A stretch of 64,000 nucleotides of DNA from Sphingorhabdus sp. SMR4y (GCF_002218195.1 NZ_CP022336.1:1855001-1919000); one strand, 5' to 3'; shown: positions 7,270 to 15,445, numbered from the stretch's first letter. Notes: generated by a model from the letters alone, not told the origin. Program-made: numbers and translations.

Positions 7270-9720
7270 TCACAGCTCTTCCCCTTCCAGCTTGGCGACG
7301 GTGAGAAATTCTTCCGGTGCCACGCGGATGGCCGCTCCGGTCGGGCAGGCGCGCACGCAGGCGGGACCGCCATTGATTCCGGCGCACATGTCGCACTTGA
7401 TCGCTTTCTTCGGCTTCTCCACCGATGGATCGCTATGCTCGGCGCTCCATATCTTGTCCGGCTCGCCCGGTCCGGGACCGGCGCCGAAAAACAGCCAGCT
7501 GAGCAGGCCCGGTTTCTTCGGCGGCACCTTGTCCATACGGATCACGCCATAGGGGCAATAGCGCTGGCAATTGCCGCAGCCGATACAGCTGTCATCGATG
7601 AATACTTCGCCATCGGGACCGCGATGGATGGCATCGGGCGGACAATCAGACATGCAGTGCGGATGCTCGCAATGGCGGCAACTGGTCGGAACATGGAGAT
7701 GCGCATAGGTTTTCCCGGCCTCGCGATCGAGACGCGACAGGCCTTCGTGGCTGTCGGCGCAGGCTTTCTCGCAATTGTCGCAACCGACGCACAGATTCTC
7801 GTCGATCAGCAGCACATCCGTGGCCTCGCCAATGCCATTGTCGACAAGGAAATTGGCAATGCCGGAATACATGTCGACCACGCCCGAGAAACTGTCCTTC
7901 TTCGCCTCGACGAAGGCGTTGACATCCTGTCGCGCGGCCATTTCCATCTTGGCCTTGCGCATCAGGTCCGGATGGGCGTCGAGCACTTTCTTGAACGCGT
8001 CGCCGTTGATCTTGATGACTTCCGACTTGATCGCCGCCTTGACCGTCGCGGTGCGATAGCCTCCGGCAATCAATGTCATTTCGCCGACATAGGAGCCGGC
8101 CGGCAGATAGGAAAGGAACACCGGTTTGCCGCCGATCTGTTTCTCGACCACCATCGATCCGACACGGATGACATAAATGTCGTTGCCCTCGCCGCCTTCC
8201 TCGATGATCGCTTCGCCGGCGCGGACGTTGACGATCTCGCTGGATTCCACGACTTCGGCAATATCTTCCCTGGTCAGGCCCGAACCGAACATCTGCAACA
8301 ATTGCCGCTCGGTGGAAATGCGAGTGATGGCGCGTTTTGCAGCGGGCACCGACGCCTGCAGTTTTAGCGCCGCAGTGCGTGGAATTTCCACCACGATGAC
8401 ATCCTCGGCCGCCTTGATTGTCGCGCCGCGGCGACGCCCCGAGATCAGGCCGACCTCGCCAAAGATCGAGCCTTGCTCGATCGGCACGGTGATCGACGGG
8501 TCGTCCGGATTGATTTCCACTGCGACCGAGCCCTGGGCAATGGCAAACAGCGAGCTTCCCGGATCGTTTCGTTCGAAAATGACCTCGCCCCGGCCATAGC
8601 TTTGCGGCTCGCTGTCGAGCATGAATTCGCGCATCTGCAGCGGTGACAGGTCGTTGAGGATGGTCACGTTGGAACGGAAAAATTCCAGCCATTCGTCGAC
8701 GGTCCGCCCCTTTGGCAGATTGGCAAATTTGGCTTCGAGTATCGGCTCGTCGGCCGGTTTCAGATCGGTGTTGCCGTTGATGAACTCGATGACATCATAG
8801 CCCTGGTTCATGCAGTGCTTGATCAGCGGATAGCCGGCAAGCGCGCCAATGACATAAATGCCCTTCTTGGTGCTTTCGAAGGCCGGCGACAATTTGGGGT
8901 AGGCCTCGCGGTCCTCGCTGGTAAATTCGATCCCGCATTCTTCGACAAATTTGCGCGGCGGCGCGCTGCCCATGCGCGCGATGATCCGGTCGCACTTGAT
9001 CACTTCCTGCCCGTCACGGGTTTCCAGCACCAGCTCGCCGTCCCTGACCTCGGCCGGCGTGGTCTCGTTGCGAATCATCACCTTGCCCTGCTCGCCGGCT
9101 TCCATCAGCAGCTTCACATTGGCTTTCTTGGCCCGGGCAAATTCGGCCGAGCGGTTGAGGATGGTGACGACATTATTCTGCGCCGCATCCGCCGCCAGAC
9201 CGAGCGCATTCTCGATTCCCGCGTCGCCCGAGCCGATCACCGTGATATGCTCGTCATAATATTCGCCGGGGTCGTCGAGCTGATATTGCACCATCTTGTT
9301 GTCGCCGCCGGGGCAGCGCATCAAATTGGGATTGCCCTGGGTTCCGATCGCCATGACGATCGTTTCCGCCTGCACCCTATCGCCATTTTTCAGGGTCAGC
9401 GTGAAATTGCCTTCCTCACCTTCGATCTTCACCGGCTCGGCATTATACATGACATTGACGCCGCGCTCTGCGGTCTGCTCATCCCAGGTGCCGAGAATCG
9501 CCTCGCGCTTGCCCGCATCGAAATCCATGTCCGAGCGCAGCACCAGCTGGCTCGGCGTCGCCATGACATGCTTGCCCTTCTGATATTTGAATATGGTATC
9601 GGAAAGATGGTCGGTTTTCTCGAGCAGCACATGTTTCAGCTTCAGCTGCGCAGCGCGCCCAGCCGCGCTCATGCCCGCTGGCCCGGACCCGATGATGACT
9701 ACACGAAACTTGTCCGACAC
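7270..9720 (-). CDS. Fusion: FAD/NAD(P) reductase, two cyclic-nucleotide-binding domains, four-cluster ferredoxin
   Basis: Numbering from the GTG at 9720 (816 residues). Residues 5-325 are a pyridine-nucleotide flavoprotein with two Rossmann motifs, GSGPAG (11-16, FAD) and GSGDAG (163-168, NAD(P)H). About 350-480 and 485-600 are two cNMP-binding domains. Each keeps the phosphate-cassette Gly-Glu (421-422, 546-547) and Arg (431, 556), so both may bind nucleotide. The C-terminus has four Cys groups as in DmsB/HycB-type ferredoxins: 644/647/650/654, 681/684/689/693, 712/715/718/722 and 776/779/788/792. No signal peptide; cytoplasmic. Likely moves electrons from NAD(P)H to the membrane cytochrome under cNMP control (inference). 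An upstream TTG (9771) would add 17 residues; the GTG is preferred because GGGGGA lies 9-14 bp before it. Confidence 0.88.
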   Translation of the reverse strand: MSDKFRVVIIGSGPAGMSAAGRAAQLKLKHVLLEKTDHLSDTIFKYQKGKHVMATPSQLVLRSDMDFDAGKREAILGTWDEQTAERGVNVMYNAEPVKIEGEEGNFTLTLKNGDRVQAETIVMAIGTQGNPNLMRCPGGDNKMVQYQLDDPGEYYDEHITVIGSGDAGIENALGLAADAAQNNVVTILNRSAEFARAKKANVKLLMEAGEQGKVMIRNETTPAEVRDGELVLETRDGQEVIKCDRIIARMGSAPPRKFVEECGIEFTSEDREAYPKLSPAFESTKKGIYVIGALAGYPLIKHCMNQGYDVIEFINGNTDLKPADEPILEAKFANLPKGRTVDEWLEFFRSNVTILNDLSPLQMREFMLDSEPQSYGRGEVIFERNDPGSSLFAIAQGSVAVEINPDDPSITVPIEQGSIFGEVGLISGRRRGATIKAAEDVIVVEIPRTAALKLQASVPAAKRAITRISTERQLLQMFGSGLTREDIAEVVESSEIVNVRAGEAIIEEGGEGNDIYVIRVGSMVVEKQIGGKPVFLSYLPAGSYVGEMTLIAGGYRTATVKAAIKSEVIKINGDAFKKVLDAHPDLMRKAKMEMAARQDVNAFVEAKKDSFSGVVDMYSGIANFLVDNGIGEATDVLLIDENLCVGCDNCEKACADSHEGLSRLDREAGKTYAHLHVPTSCRHCEHPHCMSDCPPDAIHRGPDGEVFIDDSCIGCGNCQRYCPYGVIRMDKVPPKKPGLLSWLFFGAGPGPGEPDKIWSAEHSDPSVEKPKKAIKCDMCAGINGGPACVRACPTGAAIRVAPEEFLTVAKLEGEEL

Positions 9721-9960
9721 GCGCTTGCTTCCCCCTCTGCTTCCCCCGATCGACGCACCCTCATACGTCAATGCGATCCGGTTCAGCTTGTAATTCGGCT
9801 ATAGCGCGACCCAAAAGATTGAACTTTGGCAGTATCTTACCAAAAAGCCTCTTCATTGCCAGTGCAAAATGTCACAGCCATCTCGGCGCTTGTCAGGCAG
9901 GCCGGGGCTGCTTATCCCTGCGCGGGAATATGATCCTATAAAACAGCTTGAGGACAGACC

Positions 9961-10923
9961 ATGGCGAAATCAGCTCCACCGATGAATATCAGCCGCATCG
10001 CGCTCATCATCGCCGCCTTGCTGGCGCTGGCAGCGGTCGGGGTGCAGATCTATCGCAGCATGAATGACGAGAGCGCTACCAGCACCGCTCTCGCTGCAGC
10101 CGAGACCGAAACGGCGCCCAGCGTCGATGAGGTGATCGACGGACTGGAAAAAAAGCTGCAGGACAATCCCGACGATGCCGAAAGCTGGCGGATGCTCGGC
10201 TGGAGCTATTTTGAAACCGGGAAATTTGCCGAATCCGCCACCGCGATGAAACGCGCCACCACGCTCGACCCGGATAATCCGGAATATTGGTCGATGCTCG
10301 GCGAAGCTCTGGTGATGACCAGCAACGGACAGCAAGTGCCGGCGGACGCTGCGGCCGCATTCCGCAATGCCCTGAAGCATGACCCGAAAGACCCGCGCGC
10401 GCGCTATTTTTTGGCGGTGGAAAAAGACATGGCCGGAGACCACAGGGGCGCAATCAATGACTGGTTTGCCTTGCTCGAGGACACACCGGCCGACGCACCT
10501 TATGCCGCCGATATCCGGCGTGTTATCGGACAGGTGGCGGAAAATGAGGGTATCGATGTGAAGGCCCGTCTGGCGAAAGCCACGCCCGCTCCGCCAACCG
10601 GCGGCATCACCACGGACGGCCCTGCGGTGGCAACTGCGGCTATCCCCGGCCCCACCCGCCAGCAGATGCAGGAAGCCGCCGCCCTGCCCCCCGGCCAGCA
10701 GGAAGCGATGATCGCCAATATGGTCGACGGCCTCGACAAGCGCCTGCAGGCCAATCCGAACGATGCCAACGGCTGGATCATGCTGATCCGCAGCCGCATG
10801 CAACTGGGCCAGACGGCACAGGCCAGGCAGGCGCTGGATCGGGGGCTGAAGGCGTTCAAGAATGATGGCGCGGAAGCGAAGCGGATCCGCGAAGCAGCGG
10901 CGGCGCTGGGGGTTGGGGGGTGA
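9961..10923 (+). CDS. CcmI/CcmH-type TPR protein (cytochrome c assembly-like)
   Basis: A 320-residue membrane-anchored TPR protein. A short basic N-terminus is followed by one helix (about residues 10-28), then two groups of tetratricopeptide repeats. The first has the pattern NPDDAESWRMLGWSYFETGKF with DPDNPEYWSMLGEAL, and the second NPNDANGWIMLIRSRMQLGQ. This is the pattern of the C-terminal domain of CcmI/CycH, which binds apocytochromes c in the periplasm. No other ccm gene is nearby. Instead it is divergent from the operon encoding a decahaem c protein, with a 240-bp shared upstream region, so a dedicated assembly factor is possible. General TPR roles cannot be excluded. Confidence 0.75.
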   Translation: MAKSAPPMNISRIALIIAALLALAAVGVQIYRSMNDESATSTALAAAETETAPSVDEVIDGLEKKLQDNPDDAESWRMLGWSYFETGKFAESATAMKRATTLDPDNPEYWSMLGEALVMTSNGQQVPADAAAAFRNALKHDPKDPRARYFLAVEKDMAGDHRGAINDWFALLEDTPADAPYAADIRRVIGQVAENEGIDVKARLAKATPAPPTGGITTDGPAVATAAIPGPTRQQMQEAAALPPGQQEAMIANMVDGLDKRLQANPNDANGWIMLIRSRMQLGQTAQARQALDRGLKAFKNDGAEAKRIREAAAALGVGG

Positions 10924-11147
10924 AGTCGCGTTCGAGAAAAGGTCGATTTACCTTCTACGCGAATGATGACGAAAATCTCGCGTTCATTCAACTACCCGCG
11001 CACCCAAAAAAAGCTCAGCCTGGCATTGCTAAAAAACAGCTGAAACTTAGCGAGCATGTCAATTTGGGTAGAGATATCGAGATTTTCCTCGATTTCGATA
11101 AAGATGAAAATCCCATTTCGATCGAAATCCTGACCTATGATGAATGA
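10920..11147 (+). CDS. Small DUF2283-like protein of unknown function
   Basis: A 75-residue acidic/basic protein starting at GTG, whose start overlaps the TPR gene stop by 4 bp (GTGA), implying translational coupling. The centre reads as two beta hairpins ending in DFDKDENPISIEIL, which resembles the DUF2283 consensus (acidic turn, then a hydrophobic Glu-Ile strand). The codons are more AT-rich than in the TPR gene. No catalytic motif is visible. It could be a toxin-antitoxin-type or housekeeping small protein; nothing in the sequence decides. Confidence 0.5.
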   Translation: MKSRSRKGRFTFYANDDENLAFIQLPAHPKKAQPGIAKKQLKLSEHVNLGRDIEIFLDFDKDENPISIEILTYDE

Positions 11148-11171
11148 ACGATCCAGATGGCTCACTCCCGC

Positions 11172-11202
11172 TCTGGATTCCCAATCAAGTTTGGAATGAC
11201 GG
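11172..11202. repeat. Diverged REP-like palindrome
   Basis: GATTCCCAATCAAGTTTGGA with flanks forms an imperfect palindrome (ATTCC...GGAAT) of the same size as the copies at 11252-11282 and 11619-11649 and shares the central AATCAAGTT. It looks like a decayed or variant member of the same repeat family. Confidence 0.45.
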
Positions 11203-11251
11203 TTTTGCCGTCGGGGGCGACGGGTGGGTGTGACCGCAACCATCAAAGTCT

Positions 11252-11282
11252 TTCGTCATGCTGAACTTGATTCAGCATCCAG
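11252..11282. repeat. Left copy of 31-bp REP-like element flanking the GIY-YIG gene
   Basis: Its core ATGCTGAA-cttga-TTCAGCAT is itself a hairpin. The whole 31-bp unit is an exact reverse complement of 11619-11649, so the GIY-YIG gene lies between two opposed copies. The unit also resembles the pair at 62896-62921 and 62963-62986. Confidence 0.85.
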
Positions 11283-11300
11283 GGTGGAACAAGTTGCATC

Positions 11301-11606
11301 ATGCCCAAAATACCCGCCGTCTATATCATGGCCAGCCAGCGCAACGGAACCATCTACGTTGGTGTAACAAGCGCGCTGGAGCGAAGAATTTATCAACATC
11401 GTGAGAAGGTCACCAAAGGCTTCACAGCGCGCTACGCTGTGAACCGGCTCGTCTGGTTCGAGATCCATGAAACCATGGAATCCGCAATCTCCCGAGAAAA
11501 GCAGATCAAGGCGTGGCGGCGTGAATGGAAACTTGCTTTGATTGAAAAGAGTAATCCCCAATGGCTGGATTTGGCGGAAAATTTTGGATTTGAACCATTG
11601 GAGTGA
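11301..11606 (+). CDS. GIY-YIG nuclease-domain protein (YhbQ/UPF0213-like)
   Basis: A 101-residue stand-alone GIY-YIG domain. The motif halves are VYIM (Tyr8) and IYVGVT (Tyr19), followed by catalytic-type Arg28 and Glu66 in the block REKQIKAWRR. That is the complete active-site set, so it may cut DNA. Unlike homing endonucleases it has no separate DNA-binding domain. It is tightly bracketed by inverted 31-bp palindromic elements (18 bp before the start, 12 bp after the stop) and is more AT-rich than its neighbours. That fits a small mobile or repeat-associated cassette rather than a resident repair gene. Confidence 0.85.
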   Translation: MPKIPAVYIMASQRNGTIYVGVTSALERRIYQHREKVTKGFTARYAVNRLVWFEIHETMESAISREKQIKAWRREWKLALIEKSNPQWLDLAENFGFEPLE

Positions 11607-11618
11607 CTCTGCGACGCT

Positions 11619-11649
11619 CTGGATGCTGAATCAAGTTCAGCATGACGAA
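11619..11649. repeat. Right copy of 31-bp REP-like element flanking the GIY-YIG gene
   Basis: Exact inverted copy of 11252-11282. It ends 7 bp before the stop codon of the convergent amn gene, so it may also fold as a transcript-end hairpin for either gene. Confidence 0.85.
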
Positions 11650-11655
11650 TACACA

Positions 11656-13098
11656 CTACCGGAACAGCGGCTCGCCGAAGCTCCTGAGCTTGCGGCTGTG
11701 GAGCGTCCCCTCATCCGCCTCTTGGGCCAGCAGATCGATCGCGCGCAGGCCGATGGCCAGATGCTGGCCGACCCGTTCCTGGTAAAAGGCATCGGCCATG
11801 CCGGGCAGCTTGATCTCGCCGTGCAGCGGCTTGTCCGACGCACATAACAGCGTCCCGTACGGCACGCGGTAGCGGTAGCCATTGGCGGCGACCGTCGCGC
11901 TTTCCATGTCGATGGCGATGGCACGGGACTGGTTGAGGCGCCGGGCAATCTGTTCGAAGCGCAGCTCCCAGTTACGGTCGCCGGTGGTGACGACGGTTCC
12001 GGTGCGCAGATGCTGCTTGAGCTGCGACTTGTCGATCCCGGTTTCCGCCTGAACCGCCTCGGTCAGCGCCAGTTGCACTTCTGCGATGGTCGGCAACGGG
12101 ATACTCGGCGGCAGGACATCATCGAGCACGTTGTCGTCGCGCAAATAGGCGTGGGCGAGGACATAGTCACCGAGCCGTTGGGTCCGGCGGAGTGCGCCGC
12201 AATGACCGATCATCAGCCAGACATGCGGGCGCAGCACCGCGAGATGGTCGGTGATCGTCTTGGCATTGCTCGGACCGACACCGATATTGACCAATGTCAC
12301 GCCCGGCCGGCCATCACTGCGGACCAGATGATAGGCCGGCATCTGCGGTGGCTTGGCGATCGGCGGCGCGGAAGGCTTGCCGTCCTGGCCGGTGATCCGG
12401 TTGCCCGGCTCGACCAGCATCGTTGCCTTGCCCGACGTTACTTCCTTCAGGCCATATTCGATAAACTCGTCGACATAGCGCTGATAGTTGGTGAACAGGA
12501 TGAAGGGCTGGAAATGTTCCGGATCGGTCGCGCAATAATGGCGGATGCGGTGCAGCGAATAATCGACCCTCTCGGCGGTGAACAGGGCCAGAGCGGAAGC
12601 TTCCTCACCCTGGAAGATCTGGCCGCCGTCGACGATCTCGTCATTGGTCTTGACCAGGTTGGGCGTGTGGAAATAATTGGGCAGTTTTTCCTTTTTCGCG
12701 CGATCCAGACCAGCGCCGGCATCTTCCAGCGCGAAGGCCAGCGGAATCGGCGTGTCGGACAATTCCACCCGGATCTTGGCGGTAAAGGTCGCGGCGATCC
12801 GTTCCAGCTGGTCGAGCAGATAGCGCCGGTAAAGCCGGGGTTCGGTTATCGTCGTGCGATAGGTGTTGATATCGGCCAGATGACCGGACGCCAGATGACT
12901 GGTCTCGGTCGCCTGGTCAGCGGGAATTTCGACGCTGATTTGCGGATAGAGGCCTTGCTGGCGATCGTCTTTCGACAATTTCGATGTCGCATAGCGGCGA
13001 AAGCGCGCGGCGGTGATTTCAATCTGTTCGGCGTATAATTTTTCAAGCATGGCCACGGCTTCCGCGGGCGTGGCGCATAAAGTGGATTGGGTTGTCAT
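11656..13098 (-). CDS. amn: AMP nucleosidase
   Basis: A 480-residue cytoplasmic enzyme that hydrolyses AMP to adenine and ribose 5-phosphate, a purine salvage and energy-control step. The N-terminal half matches the AMP-nucleosidase-specific domain (LYPQISVEIP, then TSHLASGHLADINTY). The C-terminal half is a nucleoside-phosphorylase fold, with VNIGVGPSNAKTITDHLA for phosphate/ribose contacts and AIDMESATVAANGYRYRVPY holding the typical Asp-Met-Glu-Ser. Length agrees with the E. coli enzyme (484). Single gene, convergent with the GIY-YIG cassette. Confidence 0.93.
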   Translation of the reverse strand: MTTQSTLCATPAEAVAMLEKLYAEQIEITAARFRRYATSKLSKDDRQQGLYPQISVEIPADQATETSHLASGHLADINTYRTTITEPRLYRRYLLDQLERIAATFTAKIRVELSDTPIPLAFALEDAGAGLDRAKKEKLPNYFHTPNLVKTNDEIVDGGQIFQGEEASALALFTAERVDYSLHRIRHYCATDPEHFQPFILFTNYQRYVDEFIEYGLKEVTSGKATMLVEPGNRITGQDGKPSAPPIAKPPQMPAYHLVRSDGRPGVTLVNIGVGPSNAKTITDHLAVLRPHVWLMIGHCGALRRTQRLGDYVLAHAYLRDDNVLDDVLPPSIPLPTIAEVQLALTEAVQAETGIDKSQLKQHLRTGTVVTTGDRNWELRFEQIARRLNQSRAIAIDMESATVAANGYRYRVPYGTLLCASDKPLHGEIKLPGMADAFYQERVGQHLAIGLRAIDLLAQEADEGTLHSRKLRSFGEPLFR

Positions 13099-13153
13099 GT
13101 AGTCTCCGTTACAGTTTCAGCCCTTTAACGGAAAAATGCACCAAAGGGAAAAA

Positions 13154-13852
13154 TTAAGTACGGGAAAGATCAAGAAAGCGGGCCGCTGCCTCGAATTCGG
13201 CCTGCTTGCGATCCCGCAGGGCAACGGCCTGGTCATCCCGCCCCCACTGTTGTTCCTGCCAAAGCTCCTCGAGATTGACCAGCGGCCAGAGCGTAGCCGT
13301 GTCGTAGCGCTGTTCTACCAGTCCCAAAGTCGCGACCAGCGAACCGGACAGACCGACAAGCGACAACATGGGCGCCACGACAAAATCGGGCTGCGCCTCC
13401 ACCGCAGCGGTCAGACGGGCAACGGTTTCTTCGGGCTGCGCCTGGTAACGGATGCCATGGATCAGGTTGAAGCCGACATCATAGCGTTGCCGAGCCCATT
13501 CCAGCAGCGGATCCCAATGGTCCGCCTGATGATCGATCAACGCCTGTTGCCCTTCATCGGCCCGATAATAGAGCATGTCGCTATCGGCAAAAGCCGCAAT
13601 CCGGCCAACAATACGCGCACGTTCCCTGCCGACCTGGTCCAGCGCGCCTTGGGCCAGCGCTGTCAGCGGCATCGAAGCCGGCACAATATCCTCTTCCTGC
13701 ACCGCCCATTCCGCGGCAATCGCATCGGCAAGAGCGGAATTCGGAACCGCCAGCGCATTACGCTGCGGTGTCTTCATCGGCCTGCCGTCGAGCAGGATAG
13801 CGATAGCGTCACCGGATGGGGACACCGACACGTCGTTGTAGAAGCGCTTCAT
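13154..13852 (-). CDS. ATP12-family F1-ATPase assembly chaperone
   Basis: A 232-residue protein with the ATP12 pattern: an N-terminal VLLDGRPMKTPQ-like block (here AILLDGRPMKTPQR), then AIAAEWAVQEEDIVPASMPLT. ATP12 binds the F1 alpha subunit during ATP synthase assembly in mitochondria and alphaproteobacteria. Last gene of a tightly overlapping six-gene minus-strand run; its ATG overlaps the stop of the preceding membrane-protein gene by 4 bp. Confidence 0.88.
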   Translation of the reverse strand: MKRFYNDVSVSPSGDAIAILLDGRPMKTPQRNALAVPNSALADAIAAEWAVQEEDIVPASMPLTALAQGALDQVGRERARIVGRIAAFADSDMLYYRADEGQQALIDHQADHWDPLLEWARQRYDVGFNLIHGIRYQAQPEETVARLTAAVEAQPDFVVAPMLSLVGLSGSLVATLGLVEQRYDTATLWPLVNLEELWQEQQWGRDDQAVALRDRKQAEFEAAARFLDLSRT

Positions 13853-14160
13853 GGACCGTTCGCGCCTTCTGCGGCTTTCGCCATTTCCTCTTCAGCAACC
13901 CGCGCGCGAATATATTTGCGGATGATCCAGACCGGCAGGACCCACATTTGGGCGAGACCGAGAATGATCAGCACATAGCCGGCAGGACCCGGAACCGGCG
14001 GCAGCTTGTCGAGCGCGATCGTCAGCCCCAGCATCACCAGCACCACGCCAAGCAGGCGGATGATACTGATCAGCCAGTGCACGGCTTTCGCCTGCTTTTC
14101 CTTCTCCGGGTCCGGAATATAGTCGTCCCGCTCGTCCAGGTCGTCAATCGGCTCGCTCAT
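13849..14160 (-). CDS. Small two-helix membrane protein of unknown function
   Basis: A 103-residue protein with an acidic N-terminus (EPIDDLDERDDYIPDPEKEK) and two hydrophobic helices, about residues 30-48 and 60-80, separated by a proline-glycine turn (PPVPGPAGY). The tail is basic then acidic. The start overlaps the HAD gene stop by 4 bp and the stop overlaps the ATP12 gene start by 4 bp. This makes it a real, translationally coupled gene. No family recognised. Confidence 0.8.
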   Translation of the reverse strand: MSEPIDDLDERDDYIPDPEKEKQAKAVHWLISIIRLLGVVLVMLGLTIALDKLPPVPGPAGYVLIILGLAQMWVLPVWIIRKYIRARVAEEEMAKAAEGANGP

Positions 14161-14813
14161 CGGTTCAATATTCCACTCAGATCCGCCATGGAGGCCGCCA
14201 CTATTTCCGCACCGGCATCGCGCAGTTCATGCTCGTCATGATAGCCCCAGTCGACCCCGACCGGCCGCACTTTGGCATTGACGGCCATCGCCATGTCGAA
14301 ACTGGTGTCGCCGATCATCGCCGTCGTATGGGGCGTCGCCCCGGCTTCCGCCATTGCCAGTTCCACCATGGCGGGATGAGGCTTGGAGGGGTGGCGATCC
14401 GCCGTCTGCAAGGTTACAAAGCGGTTGAGCAGACCATGGGTTTCCAGCACATGGTGCAGTCCGCGATCCGACTTGCCGGTGGCTACACCGAGGACCCAGC
14501 CGGATGCCTCCAATTCTTCCAATGTCTCGAGCAATCCCTCATAAAGGGGTTCATGCACGCCGCCCGCCTGGCGCAATTCGAAAAACCCGTCCTTATAGCT
14601 CTGGGTTACCGCCGCCACAGTCTGTTCGTCGCCTTCCGGGAGCAGTTGTGATACCGCCTCGATCAGGCTGAGACCGACAATCCGCCGCACCCGATGATGA
14701 TCGGGCGGAACCAGACCGTGTTTCGCGAAGGCCTGATCCATCGAGGCGCAGATATTCGCCTGGCTGTCGACCATCGTGCCGTCGCAATCGAACAGGGCTA
14801 GCTTGTTGCTCAT
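14157..14813 (-). CDS. HAD-superfamily hydrolase (phosphoglycolate phosphatase-like)
   Basis: A 218-residue HAD-IA phosphatase. Motif I FDCDGTMVD (nucleophile and acid Asp) is at the N-terminus, motif II is in LGVATGKSDRGL, and motif IV is in MIGDTSFDMAMAVNA. The helical cap after motif I is of the Gph type. It may remove phosphate from 2-phosphoglycolate or a similar small substrate; the exact one is open. 4-bp overlaps with both neighbours in the crcB-to-atp12 run. Confidence 0.88.
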   Translation of the reverse strand: MSNKLALFDCDGTMVDSQANICASMDQAFAKHGLVPPDHHRVRRIVGLSLIEAVSQLLPEGDEQTVAAVTQSYKDGFFELRQAGGVHEPLYEGLLETLEELEASGWVLGVATGKSDRGLHHVLETHGLLNRFVTLQTADRHPSKPHPAMVELAMAEAGATPHTTAMIGDTSFDMAMAVNAKVRPVGVDWGYHDEHELRDAGAEIVAASMADLSGILNR

Positions 14814-15445
14814 GTTTCTCCGAATTCCTGCATCAAATGGGCCATCGCCCGTCGACCGACGGCCTCCAGTGCAGCGGCAGCATTTTCTCGTGCCGCGGCC
14901 GGCTTGTTCTGGCCGAGCTTGGCGGTCGGGCGCCAGGCCAATATTTCCATTTCAAAGCCGACAATTGCATCGACCATCCGGTCGAATTTCGCGGCGTCCA
15001 TCTTGTCGCGATGCCATGGCGTTTTCGGTGCCAGTTTCGCTTCATTCTGCTCTGCCAGATCGTCAAGCAGGCTGATCAGCCCTTCGCGTTCCATCTGCCG
15101 GACTGTGCCCTCAAGCTCCAGTGCCAGATAGTTCCAGGTCGGCACCTGATCGTCCATTTCATACCAGTCCGGACTGATATAGGCATCGGGTCCGTTGATC
15201 ACACACAGCGCCCTGTGCCCGGCAATATGGCGGGTCAGCGCATTGCCGCGCGACAGATGGAACTGCAGCGCTCCGTCGCCGGTTGAAAAAAGCGGAACAT
15301 GCGCCACCCTGGGCCCGTCCGGCGTCTCGGCAAAGACCATCCCGAAGCCGATATTGGCAATCATCGCCTCGAGCGCGGCCCGCTCGTCGGCGTCGTGGTG
15401 ATTATTGGCGGATTTGGGCCATCGGAAGGCAGGATCGGGATGCAT
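14810..15445 (-). CDS. PaiB-family FMN-binding protein
   Basis: A 211-residue split-barrel flavin-binding protein. Family markers are the start HPDPAFRW, the block HVPLF near residue 50, NALTRHI with ALCVINGPDAYISPDWY (residues about 85-110), and VPTWNY. PaiB was named in Bacillus as a negative regulator of sporulation and protease genes; in proteobacteria the role is unknown and may be enzymatic. Its start overlaps the rluC-like stop (TAATG) and its stop overlaps the HAD start, so it is co-translated in the operon. Confidence 0.88.
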   Translation of the reverse strand: MHPDPAFRWPKSANNHHDADERAALEAMIANIGFGMVFAETPDGPRVAHVPLFSTGDGALQFHLSRGNALTRHIAGHRALCVINGPDAYISPDWYEMDDQVPTWNYLALELEGTVRQMEREGLISLLDDLAEQNEAKLAPKTPWHRDKMDAAKFDRMVDAIVGFEMEILAWRPTAKLGQNKPAAARENAAAALEAVGRRAMAHLMQEFGET

